Part shown: in pieces, positions 1 through 7,724 of the stretch | Layout: every line of letters begins with the position of its first letter | Position numbering within the stretch: the first letter of the stretch is position 1 | DNA from: Streptomyces sp. V3I8 | GTDB taxonomy: Bacteria > Actinomycetota > Actinomycetes > Streptomycetales > Streptomycetaceae | NCBI RefSeq assembly: GCF_030817535.1 | Contig: NZ_JAUSZL010000002.1 | Coordinates: 6,262,001 to 6,326,000, forward strand | Reading direction: 5' to 3' | Length of the DNA: 64,000 nt | Translations under genes and position numbers: made by a program | Notes under the pieces: model-generated | Told to the model about the DNA's origin: nothing | Database searches by the model: none | The model's input: the letters and a program-made list of their open reading frames with translations, nothing else

Positions 1-449
1 CACGGGCCCTCGGACCACTCCTGCGCCGTACCGCCGTCCGCGCCGGACGCCACATCGGACACCGGCCCGGACTCCGCAGCGGCGGTGACCCGGCCGCGTA
101 CGACCCGGCCGCGTACGACCCCGCCCCCTACGACCTGGTCCGGAGCGCCTACTCCACCAGCCGCTTCCTCCGGGCCGTCCTCGCCGAGAACGCGAGCTAC
201 CGGGACCAGGCCGCCGAGCTCGCCTCACTCCGGGAGCGGCTCGGGCTCGCCGCGCCGGTCACCGTGCTTGCCGCGTACGCGGGCGGCTCACGACGATGGC
301 TCGACCGCCAGGAACGCCTCGCGGACCGGCTCGGCGGCACGTTCCGGACGGTGGCCCCGGCCGGGCACCTCGTCATGCTCGACCGCCCCGGGGACGTGGC
401 GGACGCGGTCCTGGACACACCACGGCACCCGCCCCCCGCCACCGGCTGA
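1..449 (+). CDS. alpha/beta hydrolase, C-terminal part (truncated by window edge)
   Basis: An open frame (codons in register with base 3) runs from the window edge to a TGA at 447-449, so the start lies outside. The last 50 residues read like the end of an alpha/beta hydrolase: a helix-rich cap segment (SRRWLDRQERLADRLGGTF) followed by the typical catalytic-histidine strand and helix, VAPAGHLVMLDRPGDVADAV, where GH is the presumed catalytic His. The nucleophile serine is not in the window. A tandem AYDPAAYDPA stretch lies near the visible N-terminus. Substrate cannot be inferred. The gene converges on the DUF305 gene 20 bp away. Confidence 0.6.
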   Translation, partial: RALGPLLRRTAVRAGRHIGHRPGLRSGGDPAAYDPAAYDPAPYDLVRSAYSTSRFLRAVLAENASYRDQAAELASLRERLGLAAPVTVLAAYAGGSRRWLDRQERLADRLGGTFRTVAPAGHLVMLDRPGDVADAVLDTPRHPPPATG

Positions 450-469
450 CCGACCGGCCCGGTGCCGGG

Positions 470-1102
470 TCAGTTCCGCGGCTCGGCGCCGCGCTTCGCC
501 AGCAGGTCCGAGATCAGCTTCATCTCGGACTCCTGGGCCTGGACCATGCCCTGCGCGAGCCGTCGCTCCACACCGACCTGGCACCGCTCCACGCACCCCT
601 TGGCCATGTGCACACCGCCCACGTGGTGGGCGTACATGAGCTGCAGATAGCGCACTTCGGCCGCCTTGCCGCCGAGCTTGCGCAGCGCGTCCAGCTCGGT
701 GTCGGTCGCCATGCCGGGCATCAGCGCGCCGTCCTCGCCGGTCCCCATGCCGGCCATGCCCATCCACTCCATGGGCTCGTCGGCGGACACCTTGGGCAGC
801 TCCCACAGGTCCAGCCAGCCGAGCATCATGCCGCGCTGGTTGGCCTGGGTCTGCGCGATGTCGTACGCGAGGCGGCGCACCTCCTCGTCGTCGGTGAGGT
901 CGCGCACGATGTACGACATCTCGACGGCCTGCTGATGGTGCACGGACATGTCGCGCGCGAAGCCCGCGTCCGCGGAGTCGGCCGCGGGAGGCCTCATCCC
1001 GGAGTCGTCGCCGTCGGCGACCGCGTACGTGATCGCCCCGGCCGCCACGAGGACGGCCGCGGCGGCTCCGCCGATCCAGCCCGCGGTCCTGGTCCCGGTC
1101 AC
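470..1102 (-). CDS. DUF305 family membrane-anchored protein
   Basis: This is a 210-residue protein beginning at a GTG that overlaps the stop of the upstream DUF3105 gene (GTGA, 4-bp overlap), so the two are translationally coupled. An N-terminal membrane anchor (about residues 5-28, GGAAAAVLVAAGAITYAVA) precedes the DUF305 domain. The domain carries the His/Met-rich pairs typical of the family: DMSVHHQQAVEMSYIV, a Met-rich MEWMGMAGMG stretch, and YAHHVGGVHMA. DUF305 proteins are ferritin-like helical bundles often linked to metal handling, but no biochemical role is established. An upstream in-frame ATG would overlap the partner gene by over 100 bp and is disfavoured. Confidence 0.85.
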   Translation of the reverse strand: MTGTRTAGWIGGAAAAVLVAAGAITYAVADGDDSGMRPPAADSADAGFARDMSVHHQQAVEMSYIVRDLTDDEEVRRLAYDIAQTQANQRGMMLGWLDLWELPKVSADEPMEWMGMAGMGTGEDGALMPGMATDTELDALRKLGGKAAEVRYLQLMYAHHVGGVHMAKGCVERCQVGVERRLAQGMVQAQESEMKLISDLLAKRGAEPRN

Positions 1103-1770
1103 TTCGACAGACCGTTGGTGCAGGCGGCTCCCGGCTCCGGTGTCTGCTTGCCCTGGACGTACGTCTCGAAGAACGTGGCCACGTCCGGGTCGCTCGCCGC
1201 CTTCACGGTCCGCTGGTGCCCCCACGCGGAGAGCATGATCGGGTCCTGCTGGTCCTCGACGGGGCTCATCAGCGAGTACGGCGTCTTCCTGACCTTCTCG
1301 GCGAGCGCCTTCACGTCGGCGTCCGGGGCCTTGCTGTTGTACGTCACCCAGACCGCGCCGTGCTCCAGCGAGTGCACGGCGTTCTCGTTCTTGATCGCCT
1401 TGTCGTAGACGTCGCCGTTGCAGTTCATCCAGACCTGGTTGTGGTCACCGCCGACCGGCGGCTCCATCGGGTACTTCACGTCCTTGGCGACGTGGTTCTG
1501 GGTGAGCTTCGTACTCCACTTCCTCACCCCGTCCTTGCCCGTGACGAACTTCCCCGAGGCCGCCTTCGAGTCGCTCGCCGCGCTGTCGTCGGAGGAGTCG
1601 GACTGCGACGTGATCAGGAACGCGCCACCGGCGACGAGACCGGCGACGACGATCGCGCTGGCGGTGATCGTGAGGATCCGGTTGCGGCGCTCGCGGGACT
1701 GCTCGGCGCGCCGCATCTCCTCTATCCGCGCCTTGCGCGACGTGGTGTCTGTCTTCTTGGCGGAACCCAT
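1099..1770 (-). CDS. DUF3105 domain protein, membrane-anchored
   Basis: The ATG at 1770 (MGSAKKTDTT) is preceded by an AAGGA ribosome site. The 223-residue product has a charged N-terminal cytoplasmic segment (RKARIEEMRRAEQSRERRNR), one transmembrane helix at about residues 33-55 (ILTITASAIVVAGLVAGGAF), and an outside-facing DUF3105 domain. That domain holds the family hallmarks MNCNGDVYDKAI and SLEHGAVWVTY, followed by the LSAWGHQ motif. DUF3105 is widespread in actinobacteria, usually next to DUF305 as here, and has no proven function. The pair is divergent from nsrR, so shared regulation is possible but unproven. Confidence 0.85.
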   Translation of the reverse strand: MGSAKKTDTTSRKARIEEMRRAEQSRERRNRILTITASAIVVAGLVAGGAFLITSQSDSSDDSAASDSKAASGKFVTGKDGVRKWSTKLTQNHVAKDVKYPMEPPVGGDHNQVWMNCNGDVYDKAIKNENAVHSLEHGAVWVTYNSKAPDADVKALAEKVRKTPYSLMSPVEDQQDPIMLSAWGHQRTVKAASDPDVATFFETYVQGKQTPEPGAACTNGLSK

Positions 1771-1887
1771 GGGGTGGTCCTTCTGGGGGAAAGGGGCAGT
1801 GGAGTGGTCAGCTGATCGTAATGGGGGAGGAGCGGATGTAGGCCAGAAGCCCACGGGATTGGCCGAATGGCCAGGGCCCCGGCGGAT

Positions 1888-1910
1888 AATTTGAACGAGA
1901 GATGCGCATT
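1888..1910. promoter_or_regulatory. candidate NsrR box upstream of nsrR
   Basis: The 23-bp stretch can be read as 11-1-11 half-sites. The right half AGATGCGCATT resembles the right half of the much clearer site upstream of hmpA (8 of 11 matches to AGATGCAAGTT), while the left half AATTTGAACGA matches only partly. It lies 15 bp before the nsrR start, in the gap shared with the DUF3105 gene, which would suit autoregulation. This is an inference from similarity. Confidence 0.35.
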
Positions 1911-1925
1911 ATTTACGCTGCTGGT

Positions 1926-2360
1926 ATGCGGCTGTTGCGATCGACCGACCTGGCTCTGCGCGTCCTGATGCGGCTCGCCGTCGCCGACGGGACGACGACG
2001 CCGACCACCCGTGATGTCGCGGCCGCCATGGAGGTGCCGTACACGCACGCCGCGAAAGTGGTCGCCGAGCTGCAGCACCTCGGGCTCCTCGCCGCGCGGC
2101 GGGGGCGGGGCGGCGGTCTCACGCTCACCGAAGCGGGGCGTACGGCCTCGGTCGGAGCGGTCGTGCGGGCCTTCGAGGGGGAGGGGGACGTTGTCGACTG
2201 CGACGGTGCCGCGCCCTGCCCGCTGAGTTCGGGATGCCGACTGAGGGCCGCCCTGCGGCGGGCCCAGGAGGCGTTCTACGTCTCGCTGGACCCGCTGACG
2301 GTGGAGGACATGGTGGCCGCCCCGACGGGGCCGCTGCTGCTGGGCATCACCATGAGGTAG
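1926..2360 (+). CDS. nsrR: NsrR, nitric-oxide-sensing Rrf2-family repressor
   Basis: This is a 144-residue Rrf2 regulator. The start at MRLLRSTDLALR matches the conserved N-terminus of the family; an in-frame ATG 24 bp upstream is less likely. The winged-helix part covers residues 1-80 (TPTTRDVAAAMEVPYTHAAKVVAELQHLGLL, then the RRGRGGG wing). Three cysteines spaced C-x5-C-x5-C (VDCDGAAPCPLSSGCRL, near residues 91-103) match the [4Fe-4S] ligands known for Streptomyces NsrR. NO destroys the cluster and relieves repression of hmpA-type genes. The gene converges tail-to-tail with hmpA, whose promoter has a strong NsrR box. Confidence 0.88.
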   Translation: MRLLRSTDLALRVLMRLAVADGTTTPTTRDVAAAMEVPYTHAAKVVAELQHLGLLAARRGRGGGLTLTEAGRTASVGAVVRAFEGEGDVVDCDGAAPCPLSSGCRLRAALRRAQEAFYVSLDPLTVEDMVAAPTGPLLLGITMR

Positions 2361-2433
2361 GCCCGGCCCGGGGGTTTGGTCGCGGCCGGGGCCAGGGCCG
2401 GGACGGGGTGCTGCCCTGACAGGGCTGCTTCTC

Positions 2434-3633
2434 TCAGTCCTGGGCGAGCCAGAGGTCCGGGCCGAAGACCTCGTAGTGGATGTCGGCCGGCGCCAGGCCC
2501 TTCTCCAGGAGCTGGGTGCGTACGGCCCGCATGAAGGGGAGGGGGCCGCACAGGTACGCGCGCGTGCCCGACGCGAGCGGCACTCCGGAGAGGTCGACCA
2601 GACCGGTGCGGTCGGCCGGGTGCCCCGGCTGCGGCCGCTCGTACCAGAAGTGCGCCGCCGCGTCGGCGAGCTTCGCCGTGTACGCCTCGTGCTCCTTCCG
2701 CAGCGCGTGCCCGGCGGGGGAGCGGTCGGCGTGGACCACGGTCACCGGGGCGCTGTGCGCGTTCGCCACGAGCTGCTCCAGCATGGCGATCATCGGCGTC
2801 ACGCCGATGCCGGCGGAGGCGAGCAGCACCGGTGTCCGGTCCCCGGCGTCGAGCACGAGATCGCCGTACGGGGCGGACAGTTCGAGCGTGCTCCCGACGT
2901 GCACACGCGCGTGGAGGTGGTGGGAGACCTCCCCGTCGGGGGCTCCGCCGCCGTGCACCCGCTTCACCCCGATCCGGCGCACGGCGGAACCGGGCGCGCC
3001 GATCAGGCTGTACTGGCGCGTCTGGTGCGCCCCGTCCGGCAGTTCGACGCGTACGGAGACGTACTGGCCGGGCCGGAAGGCGGGTGCCGGGGCGCCGTCG
3101 GCCGGGCGGACGAGGAAGGTCGTCACGTCGGCGGTCTCCTCGACGCGCCCGACGACCTTCCAGGTGCGCCGGCCACCCGGACCGGCCGCCTCGGCGGCCG
3201 CGTACAGCCGCTTCTCGATGGCGACGAGGGCGTTCGCCATCAGCCAGTACACCTCGGTCCAGGCGGCGGCCACCGGCGGCGTGATCGCCTCGCCGAGCAC
3301 GTCGGCGACGGCGGCGAAGAGGTACGTGTGGACGACCGGGTACTGCTCGGGGGCGATGCCGAGGGAGGCGTGCTTGTGCGCGATGCGGTTCAGCATCGTG
3401 TCGGGCCGTACGTCCGGCCGTTCGACGAGCTGGGTGGCGAAGGCGGCGAAGGCGCCCGCCAGGGCCCGGCGCTGGACGCCGGAGGACTGGTTGCCCCGGT
3501 TGAAGAGGTCGCGCAGCAGCTCGGGGTGGGCCGAGAAGAGGCCCGCGTAGAAGCGGTCGCTTATCTCCGGCAGGGCCCCGCCGACGGCGGGAAGAGTGGC
3601 GCGGATGGTGGCGGCGGACTGCTCGGACAGCAT
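2434..3633 (-). CDS. hmpA: flavohemoprotein, nitric oxide dioxygenase
   Basis: This 399-residue protein oxidises NO to nitrate using O2 and NAD(P)H. The globin domain covers about residues 1-140 (the distal part includes FYAGLFSAHPELLRDLFN, and the HKHASLGI segment carries the proximal His). It is followed by an FAD-binding ferredoxin-reductase domain (FRPGQYVSVRV, RQYSLIGAP) and an NAD domain (LLASAGIGVTPMIAML, YLCGPLPFM, HYEVFGPDL C-terminus). The ATG at 3633 follows a GAGGAG site; an upstream in-frame ATG would place the start on the operator. The NsrR box at 3670-3692 predicts NO induction. The length is normal for the family. Confidence 0.92.
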   Translation of the reverse strand: MLSEQSAATIRATLPAVGGALPEISDRFYAGLFSAHPELLRDLFNRGNQSSGVQRRALAGAFAAFATQLVERPDVRPDTMLNRIAHKHASLGIAPEQYPVVHTYLFAAVADVLGEAITPPVAAAWTEVYWLMANALVAIEKRLYAAAEAAGPGGRRTWKVVGRVEETADVTTFLVRPADGAPAPAFRPGQYVSVRVELPDGAHQTRQYSLIGAPGSAVRRIGVKRVHGGGAPDGEVSHHLHARVHVGSTLELSAPYGDLVLDAGDRTPVLLASAGIGVTPMIAMLEQLVANAHSAPVTVVHADRSPAGHALRKEHEAYTAKLADAAAHFWYERPQPGHPADRTGLVDLSGVPLASGTRAYLCGPLPFMRAVRTQLLEKGLAPADIHYEVFGPDLWLAQD

Positions 3634-3669
3634 CGGGGCTCCTCGGCTCGGCTGACGGCACCGTATTGA

Positions 3670-3692
3670 AACTTGCATCTGAAATGCAAGTT
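3670..3692. promoter_or_regulatory. NsrR operator of hmpA
   Basis: An 11-1-11 inverted repeat has left half AACTTGCATCT, a central G, and right half AAATGCAAGTT. One half is the reverse complement of the other with one mismatch. Architecture and sequence closely resemble the NsrR sites known in front of S. coelicolor hmpA genes. It lies 37 bp upstream of the hmpA start codon, suited to blocking transcription. Confidence 0.8.
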
Positions 3693-3989
3693 ATAGAGTG
3701 TGCGGGAAGCGTGGGGGAGGGGACGGGGAGAAGGCGGGGAGAGGGGGACGAGGGAGGAGGAGGCGGGGAGGCGGCGGTGGTCGGCCATTTCATGTGCGGC
3801 GCCCAGGGGGCAAGATGGGCGTCGGAGCAGTACATGCGCCGTACGTGAGGCGTTCGGGCGGAGGTCGGCCGGAGGATCGGGGCCCGCAACGCGCATGAAA
3901 TGCTGTTGTGGTGTGATGCACAGGTGCCCGACCGCCTCCCTGGGACGGGAGCAGGCGGCCTGACCAGCAAGATTGGGTGGAAGCGGAAG

Positions 3990-5351
3990 ATGGACAAGCA
4001 GCAGGAGTTCGTGCTCCGTACGTTGGAGGAGCGCGACATCCGTTTCGTACGCCTGTGGTTCACGGACGTGCTGGGCTTCCTCAAGTCCGTGGCCGTGGCC
4101 CCGGCCGAGCTGGAACAGGCCTTCGACGAGGGCATCGGCTTCGACGGATCGGCCATCGAGGGCTTCGCCCGCGTCTACGAGTCCGACATGATCGCCAAGC
4201 CGGACCCGTCGACCTTCCAGGTCCTGCCGTGGCGGGCCGAGGCCCCCGGTACCGCCAGGATGTTCTGCGACATCCTGATGCCGGACGGCTCACCGTCCTT
4301 CGCGGACCCGCGGTACGTGCTGAAGCGGGCGCTGGCCAAGGCCTCCGACCTGGGCTTCACCTTCTACACGCACCCGGAGATCGAGTTCTTCCTGCTGAAG
4401 GACAAGCCGACGGACGGCTCGCGCCCGACCCCGGCCGACAACTCCGGCTACTTCGACCACACCCCGCACAACGTCGGCATGGACTTCCGCCGCCAGGCGA
4501 TCACCATGCTGGAGTCGATGGGCATCTCGGTCGAGTTCTCGCACCACGAGGGCGCCCCGGGCCAGCAGGAGATCGACCTGCGGTACGCGGACGCGCTCTC
4601 CACGGCCGACAACATCATGACGTTCCGCCTGGTCATGAAGCAGGTGGCGCTGGAGCAGAACATCCAGGCGACGTTCATGCCGAAGCCGTTCAGTGAGCAC
4701 CCGGGCTCGGGCATGCACACGCACCTCTCGCTCTTCGAGGGCGACCGCAACGCGTTCTACGAGTCGGGCAGCGAGTACCAGCTGTCCAAGGTCGGCCGCT
4801 CCTTCATCGCGGGCCTGCTGAAGCACTCGGCGGAGATCGCCGCGATCACCAACCAGTGGGTCAACTCGTACAAGCGCATCTGGGGCGGCTCCGAGCGCAC
4901 CGCGGGCGCCGGCGGTGAGGCTCCCTCGTACATCTGCTGGGGCCACAACAACCGCTCGGCACTGGTGCGCGTCCCGATGTACAAGCCCGGCAAGACGGGC
5001 TCGGCGCGGGTGGAGGTGCGCTCCCTCGACTCGGGCGCGAACCCCTACCTGGCGTACGCGGTCCTGCTGGCCGCCGGCCTCAAGGGCATCGAAGAGGGCT
5101 ACGAGCTGCCGCCGGGCGCCGACGACGACGTCTGGGCCCTGCGGGACGCGGAGCGCCGCGCGATGGGCATCGAGCCGCTGCCGCAGAACCTGGGCGAGTC
5201 GCTGACGCTGATGGAGCGCAGCGAGCTGGTCGCCGAGACGCTCGGCGAGCACGTCTTCGACTTCTTCCTGCGCAACAAGCGCCAGGAGTGGGAGGAGTAC
5301 CGCTCCGAGGTGACGGCCTTCGAACTGCGGAAGAACCTGCCGGTGCTGTAG
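3990..5351 (+). CDS. glnA2: GlnA2-type glutamine synthetase-like ligase (gamma-glutamylpolyamine synthetase)
   Basis: This 453-residue GS type I fold starts at MDKQQEFVLRTLEERDIRF, following a purine-rich leader. The beta-grasp domain has FTDVLGFLKSVAV and GFDGSAIEGFARV. The catalytic domain shows the metal and substrate motifs HPEIEFFL, SHHEGAPGQQEIDL, FMPKPFSEHPGSGMHTHLSL, and NRSALVRVP with arginines lining the active site. It lacks the NLY adenylylation loop seen in GlnA at 48033-49442. The S. coelicolor counterpart SCO2241 has been described as a polyamine-glutamate ligase rather than a true GS, so the name rests on close resemblance. The last ~30 codons lie in a duplicated segment at the left edge of an integrated element, so the 3' end appears to be element-supplied. 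Confidence 0.88.
   Translation: MDKQQEFVLRTLEERDIRFVRLWFTDVLGFLKSVAVAPAELEQAFDEGIGFDGSAIEGFARVYESDMIAKPDPSTFQVLPWRAEAPGTARMFCDILMPDGSPSFADPRYVLKRALAKASDLGFTFYTHPEIEFFLLKDKPTDGSRPTPADNSGYFDHTPHNVGMDFRRQAITMLESMGISVEFSHHEGAPGQQEIDLRYADALSTADNIMTFRLVMKQVALEQNIQATFMPKPFSEHPGSGMHTHLSLFEGDRNAFYESGSEYQLSKVGRSFIAGLLKHSAEIAAITNQWVNSYKRIWGGSERTAGAGGEAPSYICWGHNNRSALVRVPMYKPGKTGSARVEVRSLDSGANPYLAYAVLLAAGLKGIEEGYELPPGADDDVWALRDAERRAMGIEPLPQNLGESLTLMERSELVAETLGEHVFDFFLRNKRQEWEEYRSEVTAFELRKNLPVL
5264..5311 (+). repeat. left attachment core (attL), direct repeat copy 1
   Basis: These 48 bases inside the glnA2 reading frame are identical to 7725-7772 (offset 2461 bp). The match starts at CTTCCTGCGCAACAAG and stops at the third base of a Val codon. 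A second identical block of 40 bp (5331-5370 and 7792-7831) follows after four mismatches. Confidence 0.8.
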
Positions 5352-5391
5352 GGGCGGGTCGGCGGGGGTTTCCCGCTGCAACGGCATGTGA

Positions 5392-5416
5392 GGCCGACGG
5401 TCAGTGACCGTCGGCC
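5392..5416 (+). terminator. terminator of glnA2 (element-side copy)
   Basis: A perfect 11-bp stem GGCCGACGGTC with an AGT loop starts 41 bp after the glnA2 stop. A near-identical hairpin follows the displaced glnA2 fragment at 7851-7875, showing that the duplicated unit extends through the terminator. Confidence 0.7.
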
Positions 5417-5437
5417 CCACAGCTTTTCACTGCCCTT

Positions 5438-5456
5438 GGGCCGTCTCTGGGCCGTC
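5438..5456 (+). repeat. arm-type direct repeat, left copy
   Basis: GGGCCGTCTCTGGGCCGTC, itself two GGGCCGTC units, recurs with one mismatch at 7602-7620. One copy lies just inside each end of the element, the layout expected for tyrosine-recombinase arm sites. This is an inference. Confidence 0.45.
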
Positions 5457-5469
5457 ACGCCTTCAACTC

Positions 5470-5727
5470 TTAACCTTTTTGGATGCCCGTTGTGTCCTGC
5501 AGTACTCCGCGACGGCCGTCCCGCTCTTGTATGACAAGTGTTGGGCCTCGCTCCTCAACTGCGAGGTACCAAGTACCCGGAGCGACCGTGAACACGGGAA
5601 CTGCAGAGCCATCCTCAGAAAATGCTGAACGCTCTACTGGTACGGCAAGCCAGAAGGGTGAGAACGTATCGACTGGTGCCTGGCTAAGCTCGACCCAAGG
5701 GTCCCACCGCCCGATCAGCCGCTGCAC
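5470..5727 (-). CDS. doubtful small ORF inside the element
   Basis: An 85-codon frame opens with GTG at 5727 and has no clear ribosome site. The C-terminal 40 residues (TWYLAVEERG, TLVIQERDGRRG, DTTGIQKG) look like a genuine small beta-rich protein, with acidic and basic residues in normal balance. The true start may be internal, for example a GTG near 5590. The family is not recognised. It ends close to the left arm repeat. It could be a remnant of a longer gene lost from the element. Confidence 0.35.
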   Translation of the reverse strand: MQRLIGRWDPWVELSQAPVDTFSPFWLAVPVERSAFSEDGSAVPVFTVAPGTWYLAVEERGPTLVIQERDGRRGVLQDTTGIQKG

Positions 5728-5870
5728 ACCAGCAAGATCGTGTTACGAGTTCTTAGTGCCGCCTCCTGCTGCTTGTAGGAGCCCACCTCACCGTACAAAA
5801 CAGGTGGTCAAGCGGGGTAGATGACCTTGCTCCTGTTGCGTCAGAACGAGTATGAGACTCGGTATGCAGA

Positions 5871-5897
5871 GGGACCCGGACAGTTTGTCCGGGTCCC
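5871..5897. terminator. strong hairpin downstream of the PIN-like gene
   Basis: A perfect 11-bp inverted repeat GGGACCCGGAC with a 5-nt AGTTT loop lies 151 bp past the stop of the minus-strand PIN-like gene. It can end transcription from either direction and may insulate the cargo from glnA2 readthrough. About 150 bp between it and the gene hold nothing recognisable. Confidence 0.55.
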
Positions 5898-6047
5898 TGA
5901 TCCGAGAGTTACGGGGTCTCAGATGACTAACCGAAGCCCGCGCGAGAGCGGTTTGGAGTAAAAACTCACTCGTGGGCAGCATGATCTCGAAGGCCAGCCG
6001 CCAGTTAGTGGATGAACTCCATTTGCGGAAAAGTCATGGGCACTTAC

Positions 6048-7484
6048 TCACTTACCCTCCCTCTGGTTGGCGCTGAGTTGCTCATTCCGCATGCGATAAA
6101 TGGCCCTGTCGAGTTTCTCTTCAAGTGTGTGAATATGCCTGTCAAGTTCAGCTAGATGCACTTGGGATGAGCCATCTTCGCGCTCTTTCATTACTGATAG
6201 CGAGGCGCGCCGATTCCTCAGAGTTTTGATCTCATCCTCAAGGGCACTTAGGTGTAGCCAAGCTTGTGACACCTCATGCGGTGCTGCGAAATCATCTCGA
6301 GCGTCACGGCCGAATTGACGTTTCCGCTTGTCTTGCACCATGGAATACGCGAGCTGCCAGTCCCCGAGGGGCATATGTAGAATTACGTCATTGCCAGACA
6401 GTCTGGGATTCTTGGTTATATGGTTGACGATGCGTTCGACGTCGTCGATTATCCTCCAGTGTCGACGCTGTCGCGCCAGGCTTTGCTCTGCGACTTCCTC
6501 GGGAGTCATATCTATGTACTCGCGAAGTGTGCTCACCATTTCGATGTACTGAGATTCAGGGATCTCGTAGCGATAGATATCTTCCGCGCCTACTCGGAGA
6601 GGAGGGTTTTCGGCCTCGGCGACAGTTGATTCGCTAATCGCGGCGCCGAGCTCCCTCTTCGCTATCTGCAAAAATCTTCCAAGCTGTGTCACCATGAAAT
6701 CAGCGTTGCACCTTTTCCTGAACTCGGATAGCAGCTCAGGGCGTGCTCCAACGATTAGATCGGACTCCTTCCTGACCCAGTCTTCTTTGGTGTCGTTCGT
6801 GATGAAGAGAACCGAGTGTGAACCTTCCTTGCAGTCACGAAGTAGCTGCTCCCATATGAAGAAATCACCGTGAGCATTCTCAGGTTTGGCGGCATCCATA
6901 TAGCCGGGGGGAACTCCATCTGCGGCGCGCCGCTGGAACTCAGTTACGAGCTGGGAAGCTTCTCCATCTTCGAATCCTGAACCGGTTCTCTCGTCAAAGA
7001 TCTCACCTAGTCTGGCCAAAATTGGATCGGAGTTCACAACAGTTTCAAGGGACAGGTCAAATGTGTCCCGGTGCATTTCTATTTCAGCTCGAACGTCAGC
7101 GAATGCCTTACTGATTGGGGCGGTGAGTTTATTTCTTTCCTCGCCGCTGAGAGAGCACCTTTTTGCGAAAGTATTAACCTCTTGAAGTACCTTGCGTTCG
7201 TGCGCTTCAAGTGCTGCCGAGGTTGTCTTGTATAGTCCTAGATGATCTTTTACGGCGGATATGCGGCGGGCGTAGTACTCCGATGCGACTTGATGCGTGA
7301 CCCATAGTCGATCCTTGAGAAGATAAAGGACGCTCAGTAGCTCATCGCGGGATTTGGGTGTGAATCGATATAGTTCGAGTAGGACATTAGTGTCGACGGA
7401 TATTCGATAGTTATGCACTGCGTGTTCGTATTCTGCTGGTGGGCGACGCCAGAATCCGTCAAACGCACGCAAGAAAGTGGACAA
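6048..7484 (-). CDS. PIN-like domain protein, cargo of the integrated element
   Basis: This is a 478-residue protein. The chosen start is TTG at 7484 because an AGGGGG site sits six bases before it and upstream in-frame codons run through the arm-repeat region. The N-terminal half reads as a PIN-like nuclease domain: SVDTNVLLELYRF (first acidic residue on a beta strand), a helical insert (residues ~45-195), DFFIWEQLLRDC, and a late SVLFITNDTKEDWV strand with the conserved ND acidic position. The C-terminal 150 residues are charged and helical, ending in a predicted coiled coil (ALEDEIKTLRNRRASL through LDRHIHTLEEKLDRAI). Codon use is much less GC-biased than in the neighbours, indicating transfer. 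PIN domains are usually RNases. A role in phage defence or abortive infection is plausible for a lone cargo gene but unproven. Confidence 0.75.
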   Translation of the reverse strand: MSTFLRAFDGFWRRPPAEYEHAVHNYRISVDTNVLLELYRFTPKSRDELLSVLYLLKDRLWVTHQVASEYYARRISAVKDHLGLYKTTSAALEAHERKVLQEVNTFAKRCSLSGEERNKLTAPISKAFADVRAEIEMHRDTFDLSLETVVNSDPILARLGEIFDERTGSGFEDGEASQLVTEFQRRAADGVPPGYMDAAKPENAHGDFFIWEQLLRDCKEGSHSVLFITNDTKEDWVRKESDLIVGARPELLSEFRKRCNADFMVTQLGRFLQIAKRELGAAISESTVAEAENPPLRVGAEDIYRYEIPESQYIEMVSTLREYIDMTPEEVAEQSLARQRRHWRIIDDVERIVNHITKNPRLSGNDVILHMPLGDWQLAYSMVQDKRKRQFGRDARDDFAAPHEVSQAWLHLSALEDEIKTLRNRRASLSVMKEREDGSSQVHLAELDRHIHTLEEKLDRAIYRMRNEQLSANQREGK

Positions 7485-7601
7485 ACCAACCCCCTGGTAA
7501 GGCTTACAGTCGTAGACTAGTAACGACTCGCCGGTTTGTGAGGGCTTTCGACCAAACCACGAGCAAGAGGGTCGCTGGCTGGAGCAGACCATGAGGTCGC
7601 C

Positions 7602-7620
7602 GGGCCGTCTGTGGGCCGTC
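7602..7620 (+). repeat. arm-type direct repeat, right copy
   Basis: GGGCCGTCTGTGGGCCGTC matches 5438-5456 with one mismatch. It is followed by a GGTGGCCCACAGTGACCAAC stretch that inversely repeats part of the motif (TGTGGGCC / GGCCCACA). This stretch, about 100 bp before the right core, contains no gene. Confidence 0.45.
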
Positions 7621-7724
7621 GAAGGGTGGCCCACAGTGACCAACAACGACCGATGATGACTGCTCGACCACAGGCCGGCGTTGTGCCTACGTCGATGGCG
7701 TGAGGTCGCTCCGGACCGATGTCA

